Part shown: piece by piece, positions 23,501 through 36,324 of the stretch
Layout: the number at the start of each line of letters is the position of its first letter
Numbering within the stretch: position 1 is the first letter of the stretch
Translations under genes and position numbers: made by a program
The notes under the pieces: generated by a model
The model's database searches: none
The model's input: only the letters and a program-made list of their open reading frames with translations
What the model was told of the DNA's origin: nothing
Assembly: GCA_027625915.1 (NCBI GenBank)
Contig: JANTQA010000026.1
Coordinates: 992,001-1,056,000 of the forward strand
Length of the DNA stretch: 64,000 bases
Source of the DNA: Anaeramoeba flamelloides
Taxonomy: Eukaryota > Metamonada > Anaeramoebidae
Reading direction: 5' to 3'

Positions 23501-26321
23501 TTAAAGTAGAATTTTCAAGTGATAAGAAAAATTTAATTTCTTGATATTATATCTATCATTGTTGTGTTTTTGATTTGAAAGTAACACTACTATTAAATGA
23601 AAAACAAATTGTCATTTGGGTCAAAAAGTGAAACAATAGAAAAAAAGTTAAAGGTAATTTTTTTTGGTAACCATTAATAGAACCTGAAAATAAACAGAAA
23701 AATCAATTCATAAAAGAGAAAAGAAATGATTAAATATAAAAAGGAGGATTCAACACAATAACAGTTCTTATAAGGCTGTTTTTTCTATCTTGGTTTTTAT
23801 TTAATTGGCACATTATTAAAGATTTGTTGAAATAATTGACAATTTTTCATATCTCTAAAATCACTCATACAAATTTGTGAATAAAGTATATTTGAATTGT
23901 TTTTGTATGTTTGATTGAATTGGAAATAATCTAAAGAATTATTCTTTAAAGTTAATTTGAATTCTTTAAATTGATTTTACTTTTCGTTTTCAGGTTTGAT
24001 ATATTGATATGTAAGGAATTAAGATCCTTGAGCAAAATACTTTTTTCAAAAGTTATAGAGAATAACTAAGGTTATTTGACAAAAATTCGGACAATCGAAA
24101 AAACTAGAACTGTGGGGTATTTCAGAGCGAAAACTTAGAAATGGTACTAAAAGAAACCAAAAATAGTCAATTTAAAATATTACCGAATAAAATCTCAATC
24201 AGGATTAGAAACATAAATCATCTTATAAAAAAAAATATTCAAATTTAATATACAAATTAACAAAGAAATGATCCGACAAAAAATATGAAAAAAAGAAAAA
24301 AATAAAAAAAATATGAAGAAAAGAATTATCTAGTAGAGTTATTTGATCTCAAAACTGTCATAATTATAAGGATATTCAAAAAAATAAATAAATAAATAAA
24401 TAAATAAAAGATATACCAAGTCTACCTCTGTATAAAATTATCCAAATTCCAAGAATAATTCATCTGATATATTAAGGAAAAACGAATTGAACATTTAAAA
24501 AATAATTCTAAATTCAAAGAAAATTGTTTCATAAAAGTTAACTTAATATGTTCTAAGGTAGAAAGATTAGCTAATTATAAACTCATATTCTGTTAAACAA
24601 ACCTAAATTTTTTTTTCAAATATTAATGATTTCGGATAATTACATTCAAATTATAATAGAGTAATAATTTGAATAACACCCAAAGAATAATAGTTGGTAT
24701 ATGTGTGAAGAAAATCTAATCAATATAGATATTTTCATAGAAATTGACAAACTCAAATTTTGAGGTAAAATAGAGAGAAAAAAAAATCCATTTTGGTCTT
24801 CCATACAATATAAAAGAAAATTATCTTAGTAATCAATAGGATTTTTCAACAGTCATTTCCATGTTTTTTTATAAAATCAATTTACACCTATTTACTCAGT
24901 GGCTCAGGATCTTGCAATTAAAAAAAAATGCAAATGGATTACAAAACCAAAAAAAAATCTAAAAAAGTAAAATCTGTAACAAAGAATTTAATTTTGACAA
25001 TTTCATCGTTGAACTCATTTTATCATATTTCTATTTTTTTTTTATTTTTTTTGATATCTAATTGTTTTACAATTTTTATTTTTATTGTAAAGATTTATTT
25101 TTACAAATCAAAAAAATCTTATTCTAATGTTACTGAAACCCATGCGAATATTTTCGAAAAAAATAAATTAAATTTTATTAAGAATTTTATTAGATCTTTA
25201 ATTTAAGATCAAAATGAACATTATTATTTTTCTCAATGGGAACCTAAGAATTTAATTTTTTCAATTTTTAAAAAAATATAGATACTTATTTCGTTTTACT
25301 CCAGATGAATATCAACTGTTCTTTGATGTATATTATTCTACTTATTTCTTATTTGTTCTTACAAGTTAATTATAAATAATAATCTATATTTGAAAAAACT
25401 TTGGGCCACCTTGACTAAAACGGGCTTTTTTTACTGTATAAGTAGTCAAGTAATTATCTTTATAGAAATTCACAAATTAATTTATTTTTGTGAAATTGTA
25501 TGAAAAAATATTTAGGTTTTTGTGAGATTTTTTAAAAAATGTTTCATATCTAAAATGGTTTTTGATGTTTTTTCTTGTATATGAATTCAGATATTTTTTA
25601 ATAAATCTATGTATTTTTCTTATATATTTTTTTTATTAAAATCTAAAATTTTTCCTTCTGCATTTTTTTTTTTTTAAACTCTTGAATATAGTTTTTTTTT
25701 TTTTAAAAAATAAATTAAATTTAAAATACTTTGAATTGCTTAGTTCATCCACTCACTCTTTGAATTTAAAGTTACGAATTTACTAACTTCAAAATTCTCT
25801 TTTTAACTGATCAAGTATTGTAAAACGTTTCATCCTTAATAATAAAACTCTTAACTCTTTAATCAAGTATTTAAAGGTGTACTCTAACTTTTGGAAAAAA
25901 AGTTTATTTCACAGGAAATAGTTGATCAATTAAATTATAACAGGTACTTTTCTTGGTTTTTATTTTATTGTTGAAACAGAGTTGTTATCTTGAAATACAC
26001 CCCGAAAAAATAGAATTAAATTCCCTATGAATAAAAATGCAAATTAGAAAAAAAAAAAATAATAATAAAAAATCAAAATTCTGTTCTTTTCTTTTGGTTT
26101 TTTATTGATTTCTGAGTTTTATTTTCTTTGTAAAGAGAATGTAAATAGGTTATATATTATTGATTTTGAAAAAAAATAATAATAATAAAATAATTAAAAA
26201 ATTCAAAGTCCAATATGATAAAACTAAGAAAAATATTTAAAAATCTCATGAAATAATTCTAAAATTAATTGATAATTTTCTTTTCTTGGTTTTATTTTTT
26301 GCTTCCTATATAAAAAAAATA
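20549..26321. other. 5.8 kb gene-free stretch
   Basis: No gene could be supported between the seven-helix gene and SAM50. The frame at 20939-21193 (84 residues) has slightly richer codons but no homology that I recognise. Frames at 21559-21741, 21882-22100, 22146-22373 and 24928-25206 are Phe/Ile/Lys/Asn-driven artefacts. A block at 22640-22880 is weakly similar to the interior of element K (33600-33840). An AAAT microsatellite lies at 24379-24408. Confidence 0.5.
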
Positions 26322-29300
26322 TTATTCAAAATTATAATCGAAATATATTGTTGGTGATTTCAATTGGTCTTTAATTTTAAGAAGATTATATGAAAAGGAG
26401 ATTCCATAGGAAGAGTTATTGGTGAACAAGCCAAAGCCAAAACCTGTTGTTGTTTTTCGATTGATAAATGATTCCTTTAATTGGTCAAAGAGAGTTTCTC
26501 CATTTAAATTTTTCGAAAAAATTTCGTTTTTGATGAATAATGATGTGCCAACTTTAACTTTATTTTTTTTAAATGAGAATGGGAAATGATAGCTTAAAAG
26601 AGCTGTAACTTTGCCTTCAAAATTAAATCCAAGTTTTTTTTCCTTTATTTGATTTTCGTTCTGGTTTGATTGTGGCCGGTCCTGAAGTTGATCGACCATT
26701 GAACGGATTGTCTTCTTGATATCTTTAAGAGATAGTGATCTAGATTGATAGAGTCTATCGTTCATTGACAAATAATCACCTTCATTTAAGGATTTTACCA
26801 TTCCTAAAGCACCTAAAAATCCAAATGATAAACCTTTAAATATGGGTAAATAAAGTTGTCCCTTAGTGTGGGTTTTCCAGAATTTGGTTCCTAGTTTTAA
26901 ACCTGCAAATTCCTTTTGTAAGTAATCAAGAATTAAATTAGAGCAAAAGTTGAATAATCAACGAAGGTTAATAATACAATTTAATAAAAAAAAAAAAGAT
27001 TAATCAATTTTAAACAAAAAAAAAAAAAAAAATCAGAATTCAATCTTTGTAAAATATTATTATCTTATTAATTTTATAATAAAACATTTTAACATAAAGA
27101 AAATGAATTAAAGAGGGTTTTGGATTTTTTTTATGTGAAAAACCTTTTTGATGTTTTGTTCAATATCTTTTTATTTTAAATTTTCGCGTTTTTTTTTTAA
27201 AAAATATGATTGTTTGTATACCCTTATTTTAATTGTAAAAATTACTTTTTTTTTTTCGTTTCATTTTTCTGAAATTTATTCCTAGATATAGTTCCTACCA
27301 AAAAAAAAAAAAAAACGACTCATTTAGTGAAAATTATGAATAAAAAGTAAAGTATCAGAGAAAATATAATTAATTTCGATATATTTTATGAAAGGAAAAT
27401 TTATAAGTTTAGAAAATAGATTTTTATATTAGTTAAAATGATATTCATAATTAATACAAACTATTTCCATAAAGTTGGGAAATTTTATTTTAAAATATCT
27501 TTATTAAAAGTAATTCTAATAAAACTAATTCTAATATAACTATTGAAATATCCAAAATTATTAATAATCAAAAATTAATCGATTTCCAATAATAATTTAA
27601 TTTGTTTATTGGTAAAGCATTCATAAATAAAGATATCTAAGTTTCTGATCTCAATTTTATATGAATATTTTTTTAGGTGCGAAAATTGGTGTATTTATTT
27701 TTTTCTTTTTGATCATAAAAATCGTTTTTCCTAAGGGGTTAAATCTTGATAAATTTTCGAATAGAATCGAAAACTTATAACTATTTTTTGTTTAAAAAAA
27801 TGGTTTGTGTTCTTATCATATTACCGGTTTTTTTATTGAAATTGTTTATATTGTTTTCTCCAAAAAATGTGCAATTTTGTTTTCTCATTTTTTGGAAATA
27901 TTTTAATGTACGAACATATTGTGAAATAAATACAATATTTGTTGATTCAATCAGTATTAATGTTTCACTTAATTTGATTTTTCCAATTTACAAATAGACC
28001 TCAACATTAACAAAGATGATTTTTTATGAAATATATAAAAAAAATACCCCACTTTTTTGAAAATACCTAAAACAAATTTATTATATCAAGTGTTTTTTAA
28101 ACTAAAATTTACCTGAAGGATAATTGCATCCTTTTTTATTTATCATCTCGGTTTTGAGTTTTAAACATAAATTTAAATTATTTAATGATAATTATTAAAA
28201 TTTGTTTTTTTTTTTTTTTTTGATCATTAATGAATACATTTACAATTGAAATTATATGTTTATAGTATTGAAAAAAAATACCTGACATGAAAATAAATCC
28301 CAGGAAAAGATTTTTAATTGTTAATATTAGTAAAATTGATGTGTAATTGCTTTTATTTAAAATAAAATATCCTTTTGATAGCAAACAAAATTATTTGTGA
28401 ACTCAGAAATAAACCACCCTAAAGTTAATTAAAGTGGGTTGTCTATAGAATACTCATTTAATTGTTTCATAGCCTAAGTAGATATACTTACTTTGAAATA
28501 AACCCCAATTCAAAATTTTTAACACACCAAAATTCGATTTGTGAATAAAAAAAACTTATTTAATCAATTCACGAAGAAATACCAAATAAGAACCATTCGC
28601 TAATTGAAATGTTAACACTTGTTTATAAATTACAATACTCACAAAATAAAAAATAAATAATTATTAATACTAATAAATCAAGTGTGTGTTAAAAATTTTG
28701 GAGAGAGCAAAACAAAAAAATACATTACTAAATTTGTTTAAATTCTATTAGGAAAATTGATTGATCAAATGGTCAGATACTACCAATTAATTTTATTTGA
28801 GTTCTTCTATTTGGAATATCTCAACTTTAACATAATATCAATTGTTGAAAAAAATGTTGCTCGAACGAAACGAGTTACGTAATTCAAAAAATGAAATGAA
28901 AAAAAAAAACTAAAAGATGAAAAAATGATTTTCCATATTTTTCAAAAATCAAAATTATCTCCAATTTCAATGAAATTGTATTATTGTGATTTTGTGGAAC
29001 GTTTTAGCTGTGTGGAAAATTTTGAATTCTAGTTTACAATAGAGTTTTATAGTGGTTTGCTATGAATTTGGAAAATGATATTTTTTATTCATTATTTTTT
29101 AGTTGAAAGGGTTTTTGAACAGGCATAAATTAATTAATCATCATTCTAATAAGTGGGTGAGTTATCATTTTAAAAGTTTGATTCAAATAAAAAGGATGAT
29201 TTGATTTTAAATAAAAGCAATTACACATCAATTTTACTAATAAACTATTTTTCAAACAAAAGGGCACACCTCTCAAATCGTCAATACCATCGAATTTGAT

Positions 29301-32300
29301 TGTTCATAAGATAATTACTTATTGGTGATTTTCATTTTAATTATTGATTTTTTCATTTTTTGCTTTTTTTCTTTTGTTCGATATTGAACAGTTGGAAAAT
29401 GAGAAAGCAAGATAAGAAGAAACCAATTTGGAGATAATCTACCTGTGTATAAATGGAAACAGTTTAAGTTTGATTTCGAATGTGCTAGAAATAGGAATTA
29501 AGTAAGACCATTTTTGGATTGATGGATGGAACAAAGAAAAGAGAAATAAAGAAAAATCATTCCAACAAAATACCAGATGAATTGCGGCTTTATATTGAAT
29601 ATGAGACTTTAAAGAACAAAAGTTTGAAGTGTAAAGAATTATCAATAAAATGTTGAGAACTTTTTCCCAATTCACCTTGTTCAAAGGTTTTTATTGGGTT
29701 TATAATTTTTTTCATTACAATTTACAAAACGAGATTTCTCATTTCAAATAAAAGGGCACACAAATTTTTAAAATATTGAATTTTAATTTTTATTGTTTTG
29801 TTTTAATGAGTTTTAAAGATTCATTTGAGTGTTTTTTTTATGTTTTAAAGCGTTTCTTAGATTTTTGAATGATACTACAATTAATTTGATTCATTTATGA
29901 ATAATTCTGGAAAATTTTTTGTGCCCTTTTATTTGAAAAAGAGTTTATTAACAATTAAAAATCTTTTCCTGGGATTATTTTCATGTGAGGTATTTTTTTC
30001 AATACTATAATGTATTTTAATCATGAATACAAAGGTTGGTAAATCTCACAAATTTTTATTCAGTTAGATCAAAGAAAAAAAGAAATATTTTTCTAGAATT
30101 TTACTTTCCTCTTGTCTGTGTTACCTAAAAATGAAAAAGAAAATTGGGAAAAATGTGCTTTTTGAGAAAATTTCCCTCTATTTCAATTTTTAAAACCCTT
30201 ACACATTCTTGGTGATTTTCATTTTTTTTTCATTTGGTAGTTAAGTTGAGAGGGTTTTAGAAATTGTTTTTTATACATCAAAATGGAAAGATTAAAAAAA
30301 ATTTTAGGAATTAGTCTTTGTTATTTTAAAAAAGACAAATTTGATAAAAGCACGAGAAGTATTTGGCATTGTATAAAATTAATCAAAATTCACATTTCCA
30401 AAAAGATCTTTTTTTTTCTTTCAATTATACTTTTTTTGAAAAATACAAAAATTGACTAATTTTCCCAAATTTAATTCCCATAAGATCGTTTCATTAGATT
30501 ATTGAATATATTATTCTTTAAAACCTTTCCCACAAAACCCCCAACCCAATTTGTCTTGTTATAACCAATTGAGTTTTGAGAGAAATGATTTTAACATACA
30601 AAAAAAATTGAAAAACAAAAATAAGCCAAATGCTAAGAGTGTTTGGGATTTGGTAATGGGGATTCGATTCACAATACCAAAAGGAAATAGAGTAAATACT
30701 ATCCTTGAAAGAGCTATTGGGAACTCCAATCCAAGAAAAAACCAGAAAAAACAAAAAGAGCCAAATCTAAAAAACTAAGAGAAAACCACATCCCCTATCC
30801 AAGAATTATTATGATTTGTTTCTGAAGACAATGTAACAATTCAAGTTACTCAAATAAACAAAACTCATAAACAACGCAATCTTTGAAAGTTAAAGTTGTT
30901 TGTTGATCGAGTTTTGAAATGATCGTCATTTTTAGGCTTGGATAATCTTGATTATTTTTCTTTTTTAATTCCCACGTTTCTTAATATGGATTTTCTAGTT
31001 TGTGTATCTCTAAAATTTTCTTCTTAATTTTTCATTAAAAAATGACCGAAAATGATTTTTTGATCCGAATTCGAGAGTGTTTCGATGAACATTACTTCAC
31101 AACTTAATTGGGATTCGATCAAAAGGCTTTAAGTCAACTTGGTAAATTGCTAACGTAGTGCTTGAAGTTTTTTATATAAAATTTACATTTACTTTATACA
31201 AGTAATTCTTTGTTATTTTGTATTTGTTTTTAATTTTATATTTGTGTTGTAATTAATCCATAGTCTGTTTAACATAGGCAATACAGATGATAATGTTATT
31301 ATTTTAAAAATCATGAAAATTACTTGATTTAAAAAAATCAATAGTCTTGTCTTAAATGACAGTAGTTACTGAAAATTTATAGTTAATATCATATTTTTTC
31401 ATTTTTTTTTTTTCAAAGTCCAAAATGTCTTTTGATTGTTATGTTAACAGAGTTGAAAGAGAAATTAATCAAATTGAACTAAAAAATAGAACAGAACAGA
31501 ACAAAACAGAAGAGAAGAGAAGAGAAGAGAATTAAAATTAAATCAAAATGAAAGAATTACGCCCATGGTTGTTAAAAGGTATCCGCTATTTGGGAGATAC
31601 TTGGTATCTCTTTTGTCGATTTCATAAGAATATTTCAATGAAGATTTAATACGGTTTTGATTTTCAGGTTGTTGGTCGTAAGGCAAAGGGATTTGTGTGT
31701 CTCGTTTTTCTAAAGTATAAGTCAGTTTGGAGAGACCTTCTTTATTAATATTCTGAAAAACTTTGTTGTTGAACAAGCTTTTTATTACCGTTGAAGACAA
31801 GTCCACCGAAACGCCAGTGATCTGACTAGGAAATTCAGACTGGATTGTTATTCGATCCATATATCCGGATAGTGCTAACCCGATTGGAGAATAATAGTTT
31901 TTAAAAACGAACGGTTGCGTATAGGTCCCGTGTGCAATTAGTCGGTCAAAAGACAAGTAGCTATCTAAATTTAATCTTTCTCCCCTTCCCCTCAAATTAA
32001 AATATGCAAGAGAGGATTTCTGAAGAGTAATATTGTGTCAATTATTGATGTTCAGAATTTGATCAAAGTTAGTCAAGTGTTTGGTAGAATAAAGCGACGT
32101 TATTGTTTAAAAAAATTTAAGAGAAAAAAAATATATTATCAAAAATTTTTTGTTTATTTTTTTTTTGATTTAACGTTTCGTAACAACGAGAAAGAAATTC
32201 TGTACAAAACACTTACCAATTGAGGAAAACTAAACTCTGTATCAAAATTTGATCGATTCGCTTTTTTTTCTTTTTGGATACATTTGACGTTAATTGCTTG

Positions 32301-32709
32301 GTTACCATATCTACTCGTTCTTGGAATATCAAATTCGATATTGAATGTTTCAAAAATGTCTAAAGATCTAAAAAACTATTTCAGGTGGCGTATGGTAAAA
32401 TTAAAAAAAAAAAAATGAAAAAGAAAAGTATTTGTTAAATAGTTTTTTAGAAATTTTAATTATTCATTTGGGATGCCGTAAAAAGGGATCTTCAAAAACA
32501 AAAATTTTTCGGGTTTGCAAAAGCTTACTTTAATTGTTTTTTGGGATGTGACTAAAACATCGTTTAACGTTTTTTGCTCCAGAATTTTTTCAAGTTTATC
32601 AACAACCAATTTTGGCTTTGTGTATTTTAATTGGTTGATTTTAATTGGTAGGATCTTTATTGGCTTTGACAGTAATTCGGGAGACACGGTTTTTGGGTTT
32701 TTGTCCTTT
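26322..32709 (-). CDS. SAM50: SAM50-like Omp85 outer-membrane assembly protein, four exons
   Basis: Exons: 32709-32529 (5' limit tentative), 32375-32217, 32019-31561 and 26912-26322. All junctions are phase 0. At least 462 residues result, the usual SAM50 length. Exons 1-2 hold a POTRA domain (LPIKINQLKYTKPKLVVDKL, then FFRSLDIFETFNIEFDIP). Exon 3 starts the barrel (LRGRGERLNLD) and has the signature KYSYEIDKRDTKYLPNSGYL. Exon 4 begins EFAGLKLGTKF, carries DRLYQSRSLSLKD in the place of the family's DRF-GG-RGF, and ends with the last strands GFGFGLFTNNSSYGISFSY and FDYNFE. SAM50 inserts beta-barrel proteins into the outer membrane of mitochondria or related organelles. The start codon was not found; an AG at 32711-32710 suggests a further 5' exon. 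The DRF/RGF motif is eroded. Intron sizes are 153, 197 and 4648 bp. Confidence 0.85.
27470..28060. repeat. Repeat O1 in the SAM50 intron
   Basis: It matches 60145-60715 in the MTHFR intron. Shared landmarks include ATTTTATTTTAAAATATCTTT (first 20 bases), TCTCA(A/G)TTTTATATGA, GTGCAATTTGTT-like sequence and AATTTACAAATAGA. The ends carry GGGG/CCCC-type flanks (AAAATACCCCAC at the right), so it may be another terminal-repeat element. The frame at 27746-27997 is internal and is not conserved as a frame in O2. Confidence 0.5.
28501..29034 (+). mobile_element. Element D2 inserted in C2
   Basis: The element is 534 bp, TA-flanked (28499-28500 and 29035-29036), with ends AACCCCAATTCAAAATTTTT and TTTTGAATTCTAGTT. 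It is nearly collinear with D1, with few indels. Confidence 0.8.
29243..29945 (+). mobile_element. Element B3 inserted in C2, with a short conserved frame
   Basis: The element is 703 bp, TA-flanked (29241-29242 and 29946-29947). It splits the C-arm sequence TTTTACTAATATTAACAATT exactly at its central TA, so the empty site is readable from C1 and from C2's other arm. The plus-strand frame 29522-29656 encodes 44 residues, beginning MDGTKKREIKKNHSNKIPDE and continuing LRLYIEYETLKNKSLKCKEL. B2 keeps most of this sequence. An internal copy of the element's end lies at about 29740-29762. Confidence 0.85.
31482..31530. repeat. Purine microsatellite (AGAAC/AGAAG)n
   Basis: Five-base units AGAAC, then AGAAG, run for about 45 bases just inside the SAM50 intron, 30-80 bases from the donor. 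Confidence 0.75.
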
Positions 32710-33470
32710 CTAACAAGAAAAATGGATTGATCAGAAAAGTCAAATATTTTCTTTTTGTTTTAAATTTTTTTGTTGGTTGCAAAAGGATTGGGGTTAATTT
32801 TTTTTAAAAAAAAAATACATGTTCAAGTGTAATTAGTGTGGTTACAGAATTAAGTAAAAAAAAATAAAAAATTTTTACATTCATAATTGGGAACGAAAGA
32901 AGAAAAAATGAACTTTTTTTGAATTATTTTTTTAAATATTTCAGAAAGCTATTTCTTTCGAGAGATCAGCGAAAAGTCATTTTAATCAGACAATTTGGTA
33001 GATTCTCTTCTAGGAACATGTACTTTATCTTAATAAGAAATCTTTTCGTTTCTTAACAGTCAGACTTTTCGAAATATTTTGTTCAGCTTAAATTCAACTT
33101 TGGTTAAAATTCTTTTACAGAATATTGAAGAACCATTTTAACAAGAGCACACCAGAAGCTATAAAACTTCCACGTGCTACCAATCCACAATTGACAAGTA
33201 TTCTTGGGTTAAGTGAAAATGGAATTGGGACAAAAACCAACAAATATCAAAAATGAATCGAACAGAAAAATGGAAAAAGTTCATCTTTTGAAGCGGTTTA
33301 AAGATTGTATTCCCTAATTGGTGCCTTCAGGGATCAGTAGCTCTTAATTATTATTTATCCAAATGTAATAGAGTAATTATTTTCACAAAGAATATGATTA
33401 AACCTTATAAGAAACTTCATTTATATACTTTAGAGAAATGAATAATAATTTTTAAATTCATTTTGATAAT
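32710..33470. other. Upstream region of SAM50
   Basis: It should hold the missing SAM50 start and promoter. Candidate ATG codons exist (for example ATGAAT followed by GTAAAA near 32880 on the minus strand), but none gives a matching phase with certainty. Confidence 0.4.
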
Positions 33471-33472
33471 TA

Positions 33473-34155
33473 CAGCCGTTCCAAGTCTACCATAAAAATA
33501 TAAATAAAACAAAATAGAATTTTCTATTCTTATTTTCTATTTTCAAAAAATTCCGAAATAAGAGTTATTATTCAAAAAAAAAATTTCAATAAATGAGCCA
33601 CTGATAAATTCAAATAAATATCTAAAAATTTTTATTTCATTTTCCATTTTACAATTTTTTTTTACTTTAGCTTTGAATAAAGTATTTTATTCCTTTAATT
33701 TTTAGAAACTTTATAAAATTGATTTGGTAAGAGAAAGGCTCTTTGTTTTGTGTTGTTTTAAAAGTTAAGGTTATAAATTACAAAAATAGAAAAATGAACA
33801 AAAAATTTGATGAAATTTATTTGAATTTATCAGTATTATTCAAATTTTTGAAACATTAAAAAAAAAATTTTAAAGATTCTTGAGGCACTTAAAAATATTG
33901 TTTATAAATGGTAAAATTTTAAAGATCAGTAAATATTGATATTTTTTTTGAACTTTTTTGGACCGATAATTTTTAAGTTTCAAGGGATCTTGAATTTTTT
34001 TTTTTGATGTTTCAAAAATTTGAATAATAGCTCATTTATTGAAATTTTTTTTTTGAATAATAACTCTTATTTCCGAATTTTTTGAAAATAGAAAATAAGA
34101 ATAGAAAAATCAATTGTATTTTATTTAGAATTTTATGGTAGCCTTGGAAAGACTG
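33473..34155. mobile_element. Element K, CAG..CTG ends at TA
   Basis: The ends CAGCCGTTCCAAGTCTACC and GGTAGCCTTGGAAAGACTG are inverted repeats flanked by TA (33471-33472 and 34156-34157), as in Tc1/mariner. Arms of about 125 bp share TTCTATTCTTATTTTCTATT and AAATAAGAGTTATTATTCAA. The interior has no coding potential and is weakly similar to 22640-22880. Confidence 0.75.
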
Positions 34156-34679
34156 TAAATTTTCAGTCAAAACGATCGGATCCTTTTTTGTTTAGATTTT
34201 ATATTTTTAATATAAAAAGAAAAATTTACAAAAAAATTTTATTTTTAGGACTTCTCGCTTTTTTTAATTTCTGTGAGTTTTTAGGTAAAAATAACTTTGA
34301 AACTTTTTAATTTTATATTTAAAAAATTTTATATAAATATAAATCAATTATTGAATTATTGAAAATACGAAAAAAATCGATATTTTAATATATTGACAAA
34401 TATTTAATGAATCAATTTAGATTTAAAAGATTAAACAATAATATTTTTCAAATACCCAGAGTAAAAAAAACAAACATTTATATTAAAATCAGTCATTTGT
34501 AAATATTTTTTTTTTATTATTAGAAATATGAATGTGAATTAGTTTTTTTTTTTGAGAAATCTTTAAATAATTACAAAATAATAAAACAGATTATTGATAT
34601 GTTTAATCTTTAGATTATTAAAAACACACTGAACTAATTAAAATTATGTTCTTAATTATTGATTAAAAATAATCAAATT

Positions 34680-35150
34680 AAAAAGTATTTATTTGGGTTT
34701 GAAGTTGAATTTTCCAGGATTTAAATAAGTATTTTCCGAGAATTTTTACTATAATTCTATGTTTGAATTTTTTTCTCTTATTTTTTTGTTGAATAAAAAG
34801 GAAAAATTGATTCAAAATCTTTCTTTGAATCAAAAAATTATATTTTTTCAAGTTTAAAGTAATTTAGTAATTTGTTTAGAGAACGGAGTAAAATGAAGTT
34901 GATTTATTTATACAGGGCTATTCCAAAAAGTAATAGTTTCATGTTTAAGGTGTATTTTTGTACACTTCCTTCAAAGATAATAAGATTTTTTATAAAATAA
35001 CTTAGAAATCTGTTAAATAGTGAACTTTTCAAAAATGAGAAAAATGGATCGAACTGAAAAAAACAATAATTCATTTCTGAAAATATCATTAAAAATAAGT
35101 TTTGGCATTTTGGTACTGAGATTTTTCCTTTGTTTTTCAATTTCGATATA
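34680..35150 (-). repeat. Repeat L copy, LINE-like fragment
   Basis: It aligns on the same strand with 48690-49110, upstream of the reverse-transcriptase relic in the minus-strand sense, and with 2590-2750 in reverse. On the minus strand it reads EMNYCFFQFDPFFSFLKSS, a block also recognisable in the 49.05-49.11 kb copy. Probably a piece of the region upstream of the LINE reverse transcriptase. Confidence 0.4.
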
Positions 35151-36324
35151 CTGTAAAATTTTTTCGAATTGAGAATTAAATTTAAAAAAAGTTTTTTTTT
35201 AGTTTACTAGTCCCACAAGTAATAACTTTAAAAGTTGTATCAAATAAATTGGTTTTGATACCAAATAATTGTTATTCAAGTAGTGAATATTTGATCATAA
35301 AAATGATCAAGAAGATGCATTTTGTTTTTACGGTGAAAACCAAATTTACATATTTAAAATGTTATCTCAAGTTCAAAAAGAAAGTATAAGTAAAAACCCA
35401 AGAAATATAATTTATCATTGTTTTTGTGAATATTTTTCGTTTTTTTCAACTCATAAATAATGAGGAAAATATTTTGTTGAACTTGAAATTAAAATTTTCA
35501 TTTATTAATTGGGAAATAGTAGTATTTATAAAATTAACTGTTTTGCTGCGATTTTTAAAAAAGTAAATGTTTAAAGCCATTTTAAAGATCGAAAATCCAA
35601 TTGTTTAGTTTCCTAATTGCAATAGACTTTTATTTTAAGCCTTCTTATGGTTGAGTAAAACACACATTATTTTTCAAAGGATAAATTTTCGAGATCGCAG
35701 TTGAATTTGAGAAACTTCTTTTGCAAGCTTATTTAAATTCGTTGTCTTTGGGTTTGAAGTGGGAAGTCTAAATTAGGAACCAGTTTTGCGATTCAAAAGA
35801 AAAGTAAAGAAAATAAAAGAAAAGGAAGTTTATGAAATTTTTAACACATTTAATATTTCAATCCAATAACAGATCCAACCATTCTAGACTAAAAAGCTTT
35901 TCCAAAGTATGAGATCATTCTATTTTTTGTCTGGTATTGGAAACAATTTACAAGATGTCGGTCGATCAAAAACTACCAAAAAAAAAAGGTTTTTTTATTT
36001 CTTTTCTTTTCTTTTTTTTTTCTTTTTTTATTATTTAATAATGAAGTAAGAGATTGTGTGATTCAAGGATTTCAAAATAATAGTGTTGTCTGTTATTTGA
36101 AAAAAACCATTAATGGTTGAAAATTTTGCTTTTTGTTTTTTTTTTTTTGTTTTACTAAAAAAACAGATCCAAATAGAAGATGAAGAAAAGAAAAAGTAAA
36201 AATAAAAATAAAGAGAATGGCATTAAAAAAAGTATTTTAATTTATCCTAATTTTATTATTGTTTGTAGGTTTTTTGATTTCAAAAATAATCTTTCTGGTT
36301 GTTTTATGTTATCCCTGGCAACAT
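35151..36324. other. Gene-free A/T-rich stretch
   Basis: No gene or element is recognised, apart from T- and A-tracts near 36000-36150. Confidence 0.5.

Larger units (their letters stand above)
28263..30007. mobile_element. Element C2, carrying D2 and B3
   Basis: The termini TAGTATTGAAAAAAAATACC and GGTATTTTTTTCAATACTA are flanked by TA (28261-28262 and 30008-30009). Inverted arms of about 130 bp include AATCCCAGGAAAAGATTTTT. Two other TA-class elements sit inside. Without them it is about 500 bp, matching C1. It lies within the SAM50 intron. Confidence 0.8.
26913..31560 (-). other. 4.6 kb intron of SAM50 packed with elements
   Basis: The donor GTAATTCTTT starts at 31560 and the acceptor ACTTACAAAAG ends at 26913, joining GYLLTTMG to EFAGLKLG in phase 0. 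It contains repeat O1, then element C2 with D2 and B3 inserted in it, and a purine microsatellite near the donor. A frame pair at 30518-30778 shows no recognisable protein. Confidence 0.8.

Noticed and set aside
24928-25206. 92-residue plus-strand hydrophobic frame
   Set aside because: Phe/Ile/Lys/Asn composition expected from A/T-rich DNA; no start context, domain or splice partner.
27746-27997. 83-residue plus-strand frame in the SAM50 intron
   Set aside because: The homologous repeat O2 at 60.1-60.7 kb does not keep the frame, so it is repeat sequence, not a gene.
30518-30778. Overlapping frames on both strands in the SAM50 intron
   Set aside because: Both are open because of composition; neither resembles a known protein and both lie within a well-supported intron.
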